From an uncultured Clostridium sp. (lineage in GTDB: Bacteria > Bacillota > Clostridia > TANB77 > CAG-508): a stretch of DNA of 64,000 bases. Positions 21,338-31,379 of the stretch are shown in pieces. Where the stretch lies: the NCBI GenBank assembly GCA_947569365.1, contig CANOSM010000009.1, positions 1 through 64,000 on the forward strand, given 5' to 3'. Both the position numbers and the translations under genes were made by a program. Below the pieces are notes generated by a model, which saw nothing but the letters and a program-made list of their open reading frames with translations, searched no databases and was not told where the DNA came from. Each line of letters starts with the position of its first letter. Position 1 is the stretch's first letter.

Positions 21338-21643
21338 TTACTTTTTTAATTTTAATTCTAATTTCTTTTGTTCACTTAATATTTGGATAAGATATTCATT
21401 TAGTTTATTTAGATCATTTGAATATTTATGATTTTGAATCTGATTTTTCTTATATTCATTTATTAAAGTCTGTATGTAATATAATTTTTTATGACATAAT
21501 AATGATAATTTTTCTATACTAACATTATTAATAATAAAATCAGTATTATTGATTATATTATCATCTTTGTTTATATCAATAAGATAATTAATAAGTTTTT
21601 GTTTTTTAGAAATTATTTTTAATTTTTCTTCTAGTTTATTCAA
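21338..21643 (-). CDS. Small coiled-coil protein
   Basis: A ~101-aa protein of unknown function, rich in Lys, Leu, Ile and Asn, with two heptad-like helices (LNKLEEKLKIISKKQKLI near the start and LNKLNEYLIQILSEQKKLEL at the end). I favour a TTG start at 21643, because the GGAGG at ~21659 lies inside the codons of the longer ATG-started frame (21661). It is followed by the shared terminator and preceded by an XRE regulator on the same strand. Confidence 0.55.
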   Translation of the reverse strand: MNKLEEKLKIISKKQKLINYLIDINKDDNIINNTDFIINNVSIEKLSLLCHKKLYYIQTLINEYKKNQIQNHKYSNDLNKLNEYLIQILSEQKKLELKLKK

Positions 21644-21737
21644 ATCAATAATTACCTCCATTTAGATGTATATATATTAAGTTAATATTTCTTATATTAT
21701 AAAAGTATCTAAAATTAAAAATATCATTATAATAATG

Positions 21738-21989
21738 TTAATTAGTTGATAATGACTTTTTATTTTCTGTTTTATTTGTTTTAGTATTTTCATTTTTTTT
21801 AACAATTATATCTCCAGGATCACATTCTAAAATATTACATAACTTTTCTAATGTATCAAAACGAATACCAGTTGTTTCATTATTCATTAAGTGAGATAAT
21901 GCTTGATAATTTCCAGACATATTTTTGATTAGCCAATATTTTGTTTTCTCTTTTTCTTGTAAAATTTCTTTTAATCTAATATAAATCAC
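21738..21989 (-). CDS. XRE-family HTH transcriptional regulator
   Basis: An 83-aa single-domain Cro/C1-type regulator. The helix-turn-helix runs over LKEILQEKEKTKYWLIKNMSG, the recognition helix NYQALSHLMNNETTGIR and LEKLCNILECDPGDII, the typical end of the domain. It starts with GTG at 21989, with AGGAGG 8 bases upstream; a GTG at 21998 overlaps that site and is excluded. A Lys/Asn tail follows. Its target is unknown; it may control the coiled-coil gene downstream. Confidence 0.87.
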   Translation of the reverse strand: MIYIRLKEILQEKEKTKYWLIKNMSGNYQALSHLMNNETTGIRFDTLEKLCNILECDPGDIIVKKNENTKTNKTENKKSLSTN

Positions 21990-22209
21990 CTTTATCACCT
22001 CCTAATAGATATTTTAGAGCAAACTTAAGTTTATTTTAACTATAGTATATTAGACTTACATTAATAACAGCTAATTTAGAAATAAGTATATTAGAGTAAT
22101 ATATTTTAAGTCAGTTTATAATTAAAAAACTAATTGATATTTATCTAGATTTAATTTAAAATGTATTTAAAAATAAGTATTAGTATAAAATTAATTATTG
22201 AGGTGAAAG

Positions 22210-22971
22210 ATGGAAGAAAAAATTTATATTGATAGTACTGATAATATTAAATTATGTGCATTAATATCAAATGTTTCGAAAGAAAAAATAGTATTACTTT
22301 GTCATGGGATTAAAGCAGATAAAGATGAAAGAGGAAGTTTTAAGTTACTTGCAAGAGAAATTCAAAAACAAGGATATAGTACTATTAGAATTGATTTTAG
22401 AGCACATGGTGAATCAACAGGGATCGATTATGAAATGTCTATTTCAAAAGAAATAGAAGATATAGAATCTGTACTTAAATTTCTAGATAGAAAAAATTAT
22501 AAAGAGATAATAATATTAGGTGCAAGCTTTGGAGCTAGTATTGTTTCACTAGTAGATTATTCAAAATTTAATCAAGTTAAAGCATTAATTTTTTGGTATG
22601 GAGCTTTAGAATATGAGGTAGCAAAAATATTTTCAAAAATAAATCAAGAAATTGCTCTAAGAGATGGCTTTTATATTTCTTATAATAAGAATGGAAGATT
22701 ATTTAGGTTAGGAAATACATTATTTAAAGAAATTAATGAATATAGTCCTAAAGATAATATTCAAAAGATTAATCTTCCTAAATTATTTATACATGGTTTA
22801 AAAGATGAAACAATACCTTATAGTGTTTCAGTAGATGTGTGTAACAAATCTATAAATTCAAAATTAGAATTAATTGAAAATGGAAATCATACATTTGATA
22901 ATGATGAAGAATCATTAAAAAAGGCTATTAATAAAACACTTGATTTTATAAAAGAAATATTTGATAAATAG
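22210..22971 (+). CDS. Alpha/beta hydrolase (serine aminopeptidase-like, S33)
   Basis: A 253-aa cytosolic alpha/beta hydrolase. HGIKADKDERGSF gives the oxyanion region, FRAHGESTG follows, and the nucleophile elbow is GASFGAS (Ser ~102). The acid Asp lies in HGLKDETIP and the His in GNHTF. The family cleaves esters, amides or acyl chains; the substrate cannot be told. GAGGTG precedes the ATG. It is likely the first gene of a short operon with the small paralogue and the NIF3-like protein. Confidence 0.87.
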   Translation: MEEKIYIDSTDNIKLCALISNVSKEKIVLLCHGIKADKDERGSFKLLAREIQKQGYSTIRIDFRAHGESTGIDYEMSISKEIEDIESVLKFLDRKNYKEIIILGASFGASIVSLVDYSKFNQVKALIFWYGALEYEVAKIFSKINQEIALRDGFYISYNKNGRLFRLGNTLFKEINEYSPKDNIQKINLPKLFIHGLKDETIPYSVSVDVCNKSINSKLELIENGNHTFDNDEESLKKAINKTLDFIKEIFDK

Positions 22972-23047
22972 AAACTAGATATAAAATTTAAGATAAATGA
23001 AGATATTAGGAGATAATAATTCATTTATAGAGATAGGAGTACAGAAG

Positions 23048-23518
23048 ATGAATAATAAATATGAAAAAGCATATACAGAAGTTTTAGAAATAATAAGTCA
23101 TTTTTCAAATGAAGAATATTCTAAGATTCCTGAAGAAAAAATAAATTTTTATAAGCAAAATCAAGATAAGAATTATAAGTATTCAATAGATCCAGAAAAA
23201 GATTTATCTAAGCAATATATTTCAGAAGAGGCAAATGCAATATTAGTATCATTATTTAGAGATTATTTTGCAACAGAAAGGCAAAAAGAAGTACTTAAAA
23301 ATTTACTAAATCAAAATCAAGCAAAATTAGAAGAAAAAAAGAGAGAAAAGTATAGTACAGATGTATTTAAAAAAGAAGAGATACAAAAAAGAGAAGAGGA
23401 TATAAAAAAGAAAGAAGAGTATTTACAAGATAATCAATTAATACAATATAAACAAACATTTTTTAGTAAATTTATTGAATTTATAAAAAAAATAATAAAT
23501 AGAAATAAAGATATATAA
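23048..23518 (+). CDS. Small hypothetical protein, paralogue of the 2.7-kb gene
   Basis: A 156-aa protein of unknown function. The ATG at 23048 has AGGAG 7 bases upstream. It aligns along its full length with the product of 2692-3138: YEKAYTEVLEIIS, the KIPEEKINFYKQN region, the Ser/Asp turn before EEANAILVSLFRDYF, and the final amphipathic basic helix FFSKFIEFIKKIINR. It differs by a Lys/Glu insert (KKEEIQKREED) before that helix. The repeated occurrence suggests a small lineage family, perhaps peripheral to the membrane. Confidence 0.78.
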   Translation: MNNKYEKAYTEVLEIISHFSNEEYSKIPEEKINFYKQNQDKNYKYSIDPEKDLSKQYISEEANAILVSLFRDYFATERQKEVLKNLLNQNQAKLEEKKREKYSTDVFKKEEIQKREEDIKKKEEYLQDNQLIQYKQTFFSKFIEFIKKIINRNKDI

Positions 23519-23554
23519 TAATAAAATTATATTTGATTATTATAGGAGGAAAAA

Positions 23555-23893
23555 ATGAATATTGATATTAAAAAAGTAAAAATTATTGTAACAGTTCCTA
23601 GTGAAAATCTTAAAGAAGTAAGGGATGCTATTTGTAATGAAGGAGCAGGAATTATAGGAAATTATTCATATTGTACAATAGCTACAAAATGTATAGGAAC
23701 TTTTAAACCTTCCTATAATGCTAATCCATATATTGGAGAAAGAAATAAGTTAGAATTTGTAGATGAAGAGAAACTTGAAGTAGTCCGTGATATAGAGTTA
23801 GCAAAAAGAGTAATTAATAAATTAAGGCAAATACATCCTTATGAGGAACCAGCAGTGGATATAATTCCTCTTATAGGTGAAGAACAATTATAA
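23555..23893 (+). CDS. NIF3/YqfO C-terminal-like (CutA-fold) protein
   Basis: A 112-aa protein equal to the PII/CutA-like insert domain of YqfO/NIF3 proteins, here standing alone. KIIVTVPSENLKEVRDAICNEGAG opens the fold, GNYSYCTIATKCIGTFKPS follows, and IHPYEEPAVDIIPL is the C-terminal signature. The role is unknown; CutA-like trimers bind metals or nucleotides. AGGAGG precedes the ATG. Confidence 0.85.
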   Translation: MNIDIKKVKIIVTVPSENLKEVRDAICNEGAGIIGNYSYCTIATKCIGTFKPSYNANPYIGERNKLEFVDEEKLEVVRDIELAKRVINKLRQIHPYEEPAVDIIPLIGEEQL

Positions 23894-23897
23894 AAAT

Positions 23898-23920
23898 AAA
23901 AGAGCAGTGTTTTGCTCTTT
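23898..23920. terminator. Terminator between converging genes
   Basis: AAAGAGCA pairs with TGCTCTTT, with A/T tracts on both sides. It serves the NIF3-like gene and the opposing DUF1836 gene. Confidence 0.8.
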
Positions 23921-23921
23921 A

Positions 23922-24506
23922 TTAATTATTATTTAAAAATGTTTTTTCAACATATATTTTATATGCTACTGATTGAATAACGTTTTGAAGTAATATTTCA
24001 TCATTAGATATACTAGTTGAAAATTCTAATTTATTATGCTTAAAAATTGATTTTACAGAATATTCAAATATATCACAAAATTTATTATAAGAATATTTAA
24101 TCTTAAAATTAGTAGTTGCAAGTTTTAGTAAATCTGCTACATTACTAATACTATAAACAGACTTTAATATGCAAATTACAAATATTGAAGCTATATGTTC
24201 TTTGTTATATTTTTTCTTTTTAGGTGGTGAAATAGCACCTTGTTTTACATAGTTATTTATCATAGTTTTAGTAATGATTTGATTTTCGCCATCTCCAATA
24301 TATGGAGATAAATAGGTGTCTAATAATGTAACTAATTGGTCTAGATATAAATCCAAATCTGGTAATTCTTCCCATCTAGGAATATGTACATTCTGAAAAA
24401 TTTCTAATGAAGTAGAGTTTTTCTTATTTTTTTCTTTTTCCTTTTTACTGCTATTATTAGATATTTTATCTATTTCATCAATATTTTCAACGATAGTTTT
24501 ACTCAT
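23922..24506 (-). CDS. DUF1836 family protein (putative regulator)
   Basis: A 194-aa DUF1836 protein of Firmicutes. Family blocks: IPRWEELPDLDLYLDQLVTL, ITKTMINNYVKQGAI, PPKKKKYNKEHIASIFVICILK and the helical C-terminus. The ITKTMINNYVK...KKYNKEHI region resembles a MerR-type helix-turn-helix, so DNA binding is likely. It is divergent from the acyl-CoA synthetase gene with overlapping promoter space containing an inverted repeat, so it may regulate that gene (inference). AGGAG precedes the ATG. Confidence 0.87.
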   Translation of the reverse strand: MSKTIVENIDEIDKISNNSSKKEKEKNKKNSTSLEIFQNVHIPRWEELPDLDLYLDQLVTLLDTYLSPYIGDGENQIITKTMINNYVKQGAISPPKKKKYNKEHIASIFVICILKSVYSISNVADLLKLATTNFKIKYSYNKFCDIFEYSVKSIFKHNKLEFSTSISNDEILLQNVIQSVAYKIYVEKTFLNNN

Positions 24507-24554
24507 ATTTCAACACTCCTAACATATTTATAATACCATACAGTCATAATTTAG

Positions 24555-24591
24555 TCAATTAGTTGACAGGATAGTATGTATATGATAATCT
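24555..24591 (+). promoter_or_regulatory. Promoter and possible operator for the acyl-CoA synthetase
   Basis: TTGACA (24563-24568), a 17-bp spacer and TAATCT (24586-24591) fit a sigma-A promoter. The -35 is part of an inverted repeat GTCAA-TTAG-TTGAC, a candidate operator for the divergent DUF1836 protein. Confidence 0.6.
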
Positions 24592-24645
24592 AGTATTAGA
24601 GACTAGATGAAAAAGTTTAAGATATATTAAACGAGGGGAAAGTGT

Positions 24646-26373
24646 ATGAAAAAAGTAAAATATAATAAAGCAACAGAATTTTCTAATATTAAAGAAATAA
24701 TAAATGAATCAATAAAAAAATATAAAAACAATAATGCATTTATAGTAAAACATAAACAAGAAAAAGATATAATATATGAAAATATAACATATGAAAGATT
24801 TGGAGATGAATTAAATGCTTTAGGAACAGCTTTAATTAATATGGGATTAAAAAATAAAAAAATAGCTGTAATAGGAGAAAATAGCTATGAATGGATGCTT
24901 GTATATTTAAGTGTACTTAATGGTGTAGGGACTATAGTTCCTCTAGATAAAGGTTTACCAGAAACTGAAATTGAAAATTCATTAAAGATAAGTGAATGTG
25001 AAGTAATATTTTTTTCAAATAAACATGCTGAAATGATACAAAATATAGTTGAAAAACATCAAACTAATTTAACAAATTTTATTTGTATGGATAAAATAAT
25101 AGATAGTTTTAAAAATAATAATTTATTGTATATTAAGAATTTAATAGAAAAAGGTAAGGAATTAGTATTAGATGGAGATAAAAGTTATATTAATGCTAAA
25201 ATAGATAATGATAAAACAAATATATTGTTATTTACATCTGGAACAACTTCTGCATCAAAAGCTGTGGAATTATCACATAGAAATATAGCTTCAAATATAT
25301 ATGCACTTACATCAGCAGAAAAGCTATATTCAACAGATGTAAATATTGCACTTTTACCATTTCATCATACATTTGGTTCAACTGGATTAATATTTTTCTT
25401 AAGTTTAGGGATGACAAATGTATTTTGTGATGGGCTAAGACATATACAAGAAAACTTAAAAGAATATAAAGTAACAACATTTGTAGGTGTTCCACTTATA
25501 ATTGAATCAATGTATAAGAAAATTGTGACTACAATAGAAAAGCAAGGAAAAACAAAAAAACTAAAATTAGGATTACTTATAACTAAAATATTAATGAAAT
25601 TTAAAATTGATATAAGAAGAAAAGTATTTAAAGAAATAATCAATAATTTAGGTGGAAACATCAGATTTATAATAAGTGGCGCCTCAGGAATTGATAGAAA
25701 AGTTGCAGAAGCATTTAATGATTTTGGGATATTAACAGTTCAAGGATATGGACTAACAGAGACATCACCAGTATTATTTGCAGAAAATGAACAATGTATT
25801 AAATATGGTTCAGTAGGACTTTCAATGAGAAATGTTGATGCAAAAATAGATAATCCAAATGAAGATGGAATAGGAGAGATAATAGTAAAAGGACCAAATA
25901 TAATGAAAGGATACTACAAAAATGATAATGAAACAAAAAAAGTACTAAAGGAAAATTGGTTCTATACAGGAGATTTAGGATATATAGATAAAGATGGATA
26001 TTTATTTATAACAGGGAGAAAGAAAAATGTTATAGTAATGAAAAATGGAAAAAATGTTTATCCAGAGGAGATTGAACAATTAGTTAGTAATTTGCCATAT
26101 GTTTCTGAAAGTATGGTATTTAGTAAAGAAAGAAGTAATGAGATTTTACTATCAGTAAAAATTGTATACAATAAAGATTATATATATAATAAATATTCAT
26201 TAGAAAATGAAGAAGAGATAAAAGAGATGATATGGGAAGATATTAAAAATATAAATAAAGGACTTCCAAATTATAAACATATTAAAAACTTAATTATTAC
26301 AGATGAGCCAATGATAAAAACAACTACCGCTAAGATAAAAAGATATGAAGAAATGAAAAAAGAAAAAGTTTAA
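24646..26373 (+). CDS. fadD: Long-chain fatty acid-CoA ligase (AMP-forming)
   Basis: A 575-aa acyl-CoA synthetase of the ANL superfamily (fatty acid + ATP + CoA to acyl-CoA + AMP + PPi). The AMP-binding P-loop is LLFTSGTTSASKAVELSH (~190-207). The A5 motif is QGYGLTETSPV, the Asp of YTGDLGYID and the hinge region GRKKNVIVMKNGKNVYPEEIE are intact, and the C-terminal catalytic Lys region is TTTAKIKRYE. Length is near the family norm (~550-640). Cytosolic face of the membrane. GAGGGG precedes the ATG. It is followed by its own terminator. Confidence 0.9.
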   Translation: MKKVKYNKATEFSNIKEIINESIKKYKNNNAFIVKHKQEKDIIYENITYERFGDELNALGTALINMGLKNKKIAVIGENSYEWMLVYLSVLNGVGTIVPLDKGLPETEIENSLKISECEVIFFSNKHAEMIQNIVEKHQTNLTNFICMDKIIDSFKNNNLLYIKNLIEKGKELVLDGDKSYINAKIDNDKTNILLFTSGTTSASKAVELSHRNIASNIYALTSAEKLYSTDVNIALLPFHHTFGSTGLIFFLSLGMTNVFCDGLRHIQENLKEYKVTTFVGVPLIIESMYKKIVTTIEKQGKTKKLKLGLLITKILMKFKIDIRRKVFKEIINNLGGNIRFIISGASGIDRKVAEAFNDFGILTVQGYGLTETSPVLFAENEQCIKYGSVGLSMRNVDAKIDNPNEDGIGEIIVKGPNIMKGYYKNDNETKKVLKENWFYTGDLGYIDKDGYLFITGRKKNVIVMKNGKNVYPEEIEQLVSNLPYVSESMVFSKERSNEILLSVKIVYNKDYIYNKYSLENEEEIKEMIWEDIKNINKGLPNYKHIKNLIITDEPMIKTTTAKIKRYEEMKKEKV

Positions 26374-26379
26374 AATTTG

Positions 26380-26412
26380 AAAAGAAAGATATTTAGCATG
26401 TCTTTCTTTTTT
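26380..26412 (+). terminator. Terminator after the acyl-CoA synthetase
   Basis: AAAAGAAAGA pairs with TCTTTCTTTT, and the T tract continues. Confidence 0.75.
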
Positions 26413-26431
26413 CTATATATAAGTAATATAA

Positions 26432-26461
26432 TTGACAAAGATATAATGCACAATATATAAT
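26432..26461 (+). promoter_or_regulatory. Sigma-A promoter of the NrdD-like gene
   Basis: TTGACA (26432-26437), an 18-bp spacer and TATAAT (26456-26461), 25 bp before the start codon. Both hexamers are consensus. Confidence 0.7.
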
Positions 26462-26486
26462 TTAAATACTAAAGGAGGCTTTAGTT

Positions 26487-28638
26487 ATGTCAGAGTTAAA
26501 AAATAAGCTAATAAATATTATAGTAATAAAAAGAGATGGAAAAAAGGTTGGATTTAATGAATCTAAGATTGCTGTTGCAATAAAAAAAGGATTTGATAGC
26601 TTAAAAAATGAAAATAATGATAAATATCAAGAAAAAGATATAAATAAAGTATATAATCTTGTAATTCAAAAAATTATTGATACTGAAAAAGATAAAATAA
26701 AGATTGAAGAAATACAAGATATGATTGAAGAAGTTTTAAGAAATAATAAATACATAGATGTATATGAGTCTTTTTCAACATATAGAGAAAGAAGAAATCA
26801 ATCAAGAAAATTATTTTTTGATGAGAAAAAACAACATACTTTTTTAAAAGCAATTGAAAATCTTAGTACAGACACTTCTGCAGAAAATGAAGTTCCAGAA
26901 TCGATAACAACATCTATGGGAGCAATGCTTAAATATGGACAAGCTGTATCTAAAGAAGTATCAAAATCATATTTTTTAAAAAGAAAAGTTGCAGATGCTT
27001 ATGAATGTGGAGAAATTTATATTCATGATTTAGATTATTTACCAATGGGAACTACTAATTGTTGCCATATAGACTTAAATAAATTGTTTAATGATGGTTT
27101 TTCCACAGGAAGGGGTTTTTTAAGGGAGCCAAATAATATAATGACATATGCTATATTGACTTCAATTGCAATTTTAACAAATCAGAATGATCAATATGGA
27201 GAGCAATCAATACCAGTACTAGATTATTATTTTGCTCGGTGGAATAGTAAAGACATTTAAAAAGGAATTTAAACAAACTGTAAATGATTTTTTAGACTAT
27301 ACTGATTTTGGGATATTTGCAGCAGTAAATGGAATGGAAAGGGAAATAGAAAAAATAACAAGTATAGATTTTGATATTTCGATTTTTGATACATATTGTA
27401 GAGAATCACAGCAACTTAAAAGACTATTTAGAATAGCGTATAAAAAGGCATTAGATAAAACAGATAAAATGACTTATCAGGCAATGGAAGCATTAATACA
27501 TAATCTAAATACAATGAAATCTAGAGCAGGGGCGGAAGTTCCATATTCTACAGTAAATCTTGGGACAGATACTTCAAATGAAGGAAGAATGGTAATAAGA
27601 AATTATTTAAAAGCTTTAGATGCAGGGATAGGAAATAATGAGATTCCTGAATTCCCAAAGACAATATTTAAGGTAAAAGAAGGGATAAATTATAATAAAG
27701 AAGATGTAAATTATGATTTATTAAAATTAGCATGTGATATTGATTCTAGACATCAGATAATTTCGTTTTCTTTTTTAGATACAGAATTTAATAATAAAAG
27801 ATATGATAAGTCCGATTATAATACAGAAATTGCATATATGGGTTCTTCAATAAGAGTGTATGAAAATGTAGTAGATGATATGAAAGAGACATCAGTATCT
27901 AGAGGAAATTTAATGATGACAAGTATAAATTTACCAAGAATAGGTGTAAAAAATGGTATTAAGATCAATGGTAAAGCTGATATAGAAGGATTTTTCAAAG
28001 AACTTGATGAAAAACTTGAAATAGTAAAAGAAGAATTATTAGATAGATTTCAAAAACAGGAAGATAAGAGAGTATATAATTTTCCATTTCTTATAGGACA
28101 GGGAATATGGATGGATAGTGAAAAGTTAAAGCCATATGATAGACTTCGTAGAGTAAATAAACATGGTACATTATCTATTGGAATATTAGGACTTTCTGAG
28201 TGTCTAGTTGCTCTTACAGGACAACATCATGGAGAAAATGTAAGTAGTCAAAAATTAGGATTACAGATAATTAGACATATAAGAGAAAAAACTGATGAAT
28301 TTTCTAAAAAGTATAATTTAAATTTTAATGTTTATGCAGTTAGAAAAAAAGAAGTGTTAGAAAATTTTATGGTTTTAGATAAATTGATTTTTGGAAAAGT
28401 AAAAGGAGTGACTGATAAAAAATATTATACAAATGGATTTGATGTACCAGAAAATTATAATATATCAATAGATGATAAAATAAATATTGAATCAAAGTAT
28501 CATAAACTAACAAATGGTGGTCATTTGTTAGTAGTAGATATGGGGATAAAATCTAAAGAGAATCCAGATAAATATGAGAAAATGATAAGAAAGATGAAAG
28601 AAGCGGGGATAGGTCTTGGAAAGATGATTATAAAATAA
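26487..28638 (+). CDS. NrdD-like protein lacking catalytic Cys and glycyl-radical domain; CGG +1 site
   Basis: A class III ribonucleotide reductase homologue (~716 aa after one +1 shift). An N-terminal ATP-cone (VIKRDGKKVGFNESKI) is followed by GEIYIHDLDYLPMGTTNCC, the QNDQYGEQS region, SVSRGNLMMTSINLPR, LGLQIIRHIRE and KYHKLTNGGHLLVV. The frame breaks at an in-frame CGG (27237); skipping C gives YYFAGGIVKTF and continues to 28638. Two key elements are missing. The catalytic 'GCRTRV' Cys is Ser here (MGSSIRV). The protein also ends at KEAGIGLGKMIIK, before the Cys zinc site and the glycyl-radical loop. No nrdG activase gene is near. It is probably a pseudoenzyme or regulatory derivative rather than a working reductase. 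AGGAGG precedes the ATG. Confidence 0.85.
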
Positions 28639-28672
28639 AAAATATCTATAATATTTATTAGGAGAAAAAATA

Positions 28673-30277
28673 ATGGAAGATAATAGTATAAACTTTACAT
28701 TTAGACTTTTGAATAAGAAAAAAATTGCTTTAGGTTTATTTATAGAAGCGTTTTTAGATTTTATTTATTATGCAATACCATATACATTTGCTCTATTTTT
28801 AACTATGCCTTTTACATTAAAAAAGGCTATAATAGTTGTTTCTATATTTATATTTTCTAAATCTGTTAGATGTTTTATTTTATGGTTTGAGAGAAAAGTA
28901 ATGGATAATTATTTATATGAATATTCAAATATTCAATATGTAGAATATTATAAAAGGTTGACTAAAGTGCCAGTTGAAACCTTGGCAAAATATCAAACAG
29001 GATATTTAGAGAACATAATAGAAAAGATTTCTGAATTAGTAAAAAAAATATTGAGTGCAGAGTATATTGGAATTATACTATCTTTTGGATTTTTCTTTTA
29101 TACAGTGTTTAATCAATCAAAAATATTATTTTTTATATCTTTATTATTAAGTGTATTATGTGTAATAGTGAGTGTGTATGTTTTAAAAAAATCTAATAAA
29201 CATGTTGAAGACTTATATAATGAAGAATATGAATACTCATCTATATACCAAGATTTTATAAGTAATATAAAAACAGTAAAAGCATTAAATGATAATAAAT
29301 ATTTTGAAGGGATTATTTCAAAGAAAGGAAATGAGTGTTACAAAAAACAAAATAAATATGTACAATGTTATTCATTAGAAGAATTTATTAGAAATATTTT
29401 AATAGTTATACCATTTGCACTTGCCATTATAAAGGCAGTTATTGACTTATCTAATGGAATTGATACCTTAGGAATAATAACATTTTATATTTCAATTTAT
29501 TTAGAAATGGAATTTATATTTGATAATTTATCAGGAACAATAGTTAGTTGTTTTGAATTAAAAGCGCTAAGAAAAAAATGTATAGAGTTATTTAGTAAAT
29601 TAGATAATAGAAAGATTATAAGCAAATTTGAGAAAATAGAACTAAATAATATAGTTTTAAAATATAATGAATCGAGTTTCAATATTACTGTTCCTAATAT
29701 GATTATAAAAGTAGGAGATAAAATATCAATTACAGGTAAATCTGGTCAAGGTAAAACATCTATAATAAACCTTATATTAGGAAATATAAGTACATATAAT
29801 GGAGAGATAAAAATAAATGACGAAGATTTAAAAAATATAAGATTGGATATAGGAGTAGTAAGTCAAGAAATTGAACTATTTAACATGACTATAAAGGATA
29901 ATTTATGTTTAGATAAAGAGTTATCAGATAAAGATATAATTAGTTATTTAAAAGAATTAGAATTAGATGAAATTTTAATGTTTGAGAATGGTATATATAC
30001 AATTGTCGGAGAAAAAGGATTAAAACTTTCAACAGGGCAAAAGAGAAGAATAAATATATTAAGAAGTTATTTGATGAATAAAAATATTTATATTTTAGAT
30101 GAACCAACTTCTAATTTAGATAAACATACTGAGGAAATAGTTGTAAATTTTATATTAAAGTATTTTAGAGATAAGACTTTGATTATTGCTACTCATAATG
30201 ATAAGATAAATGAAATATGTAATAAATTTTATCATTTTGAAAATCATAATTTAAGTATTAATTATGTACAAAATTAA
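28673..30277 (+). CDS. ABC exporter, fused permease and ATPase
   Basis: A 534-aa half-transporter. Residues ~20-310 hold about six membrane helices (type IV exporter fold). The ATPase has Walker A GKSGQGKTSI (~355), Q-loop VVSQEIELFNMTIKDN, signature LSTGQKRRINILR, Walker B NIYILDEPTSNLD and the switch His in ATHND. It would work as a homodimer exporting lipid, peptide or drug; the substrate is unknown. It begins 34 bp after the NrdD-like gene with GGAG upstream, so cotranscription is possible. Confidence 0.9.
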   Translation: MEDNSINFTFRLLNKKKIALGLFIEAFLDFIYYAIPYTFALFLTMPFTLKKAIIVVSIFIFSKSVRCFILWFERKVMDNYLYEYSNIQYVEYYKRLTKVPVETLAKYQTGYLENIIEKISELVKKILSAEYIGIILSFGFFFYTVFNQSKILFFISLLLSVLCVIVSVYVLKKSNKHVEDLYNEEYEYSSIYQDFISNIKTVKALNDNKYFEGIISKKGNECYKKQNKYVQCYSLEEFIRNILIVIPFALAIIKAVIDLSNGIDTLGIITFYISIYLEMEFIFDNLSGTIVSCFELKALRKKCIELFSKLDNRKIISKFEKIELNNIVLKYNESSFNITVPNMIIKVGDKISITGKSGQGKTSIINLILGNISTYNGEIKINDEDLKNIRLDIGVVSQEIELFNMTIKDNLCLDKELSDKDIISYLKELELDEILMFENGIYTIVGEKGLKLSTGQKRRINILRSYLMNKNIYILDEPTSNLDKHTEEIVVNFILKYFRDKTLIIATHNDKINEICNKFYHFENHNLSINYVQN

Positions 30278-30427
30278 TACTATTATAAGAAAATAAAAGA
30301 GATAAGTTGTAAAAAAATTAAAAAATAAATTTATTTGAAATTTTTTATACAATGTAATTAATTATTTATACTTTAACATAATTTATATATTTTATAAATA
30401 TTATATATAAATAAAAGGAGTATAAAT

Positions 30428-31174
30428 ATGAATAAAGAGATGATATGTTTATTAATTATTTTGTTGTTATTTTTAATAGGAGGATTATTTATATATAAAA
30501 ATAAGTTACATAAAAAACAAAATAGAAATATAGAAGAAAATTTTGTGAGTAAAGTGGATAATATTAAAAAAACGGAAATTAAAATATTAAAAGAGGATAA
30601 GAAAAAAGAGGAAGTGTTTACAAGTAGCAAAATTCCAAAAAGTGTTTTAAGAAAGATGATAGGAAATTCGGTACCAGACAAAGATAAAGTGGATATAGAA
30701 AAACTAGCATATTTAAAAATAACTTATTGGGGATTTGATGAAAAGATACATATAGGAGAAATGATAGTTAATAAAAATGTAGCACAAGAGGTATTAGATA
30801 TTTTTAAAGAAGTTTATTATAAGAAATATCCTATTGAAAAGATGAAGTTAATTGATGAATATGATGCAAATGATGAAAAGTCTATGACTGATAATAATAC
30901 ATCAGCTTTTTGTTATAGAACTATTGCTAACACAAATAAATTATCTAATCATTCTTTAGGAAAAGCAATAGATATAAATCCATTATATAATCCATATATT
31001 GTTGGAACTTATATTTCACCTACAAATGGTAAAAAATATGAAGATAGAAGTATTGTTAGAAAAGGTACTATAAGAAAAGGAGATGATCTTTATAATGCTT
31101 TTATAAAAAGAGGATGGACGTGGGGAGGAAATTGGAGTATAAAAAAAGACTATCAACATTTTGAAAAAAGGTAA
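30428..31174 (+). CDS. Membrane-anchored M15 peptidase (VanY/D-Ala-D-Ala carboxypeptidase-like)
   Basis: A 248-aa protein with an N-terminal membrane anchor (residues ~5-25), a Lys/Glu-rich linker and a C-terminal M15-type zinc peptidase domain. Motifs: FCYRTIANTNKLSNHSLGKAIDINPLYN (S-x-H-x-x-G-x-A-x-D-I-N-P, zinc His and Asp) and the final WGGNWSIKKDYQHFE (Asp and zinc His). The family trims peptidoglycan stem peptides outside the cell. AAGGAG precedes the ATG. Confidence 0.87.
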   Translation: MNKEMICLLIILLLFLIGGLFIYKNKLHKKQNRNIEENFVSKVDNIKKTEIKILKEDKKKEEVFTSSKIPKSVLRKMIGNSVPDKDKVDIEKLAYLKITYWGFDEKIHIGEMIVNKNVAQEVLDIFKEVYYKKYPIEKMKLIDEYDANDEKSMTDNNTSAFCYRTIANTNKLSNHSLGKAIDINPLYNPYIVGTYISPTNGKKYEDRSIVRKGTIRKGDDLYNAFIKRGWTWGGNWSIKKDYQHFEKR

Positions 31175-31379
31175 TTGGATTAATTTATAAATATTATATT
31201 GGATAAAATAATAATAACATTTATACCTATAAAGATTAGTACTTACAACGGTTACAGTATCTTACTGTAAAATATTAAATTGCACACATTGATTTTCAAT
31301 ATTAATAATTTAATGAAGCAGACATCGTAGTTATCTACAACTTTTCTCTCTTAACTTTTGTAAGTATATTTATGTAGAC
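31175..31379. other. Intergenic stretch before the degraded ATPase
   Basis: About 200 bp with no plausible ORF. It has a short hairpin (TACAGTATCTTACTGTA around 31254-31270). No ribosome site precedes the following ORF, which fits a truncated upstream half that is now lost. Confidence 0.5.
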
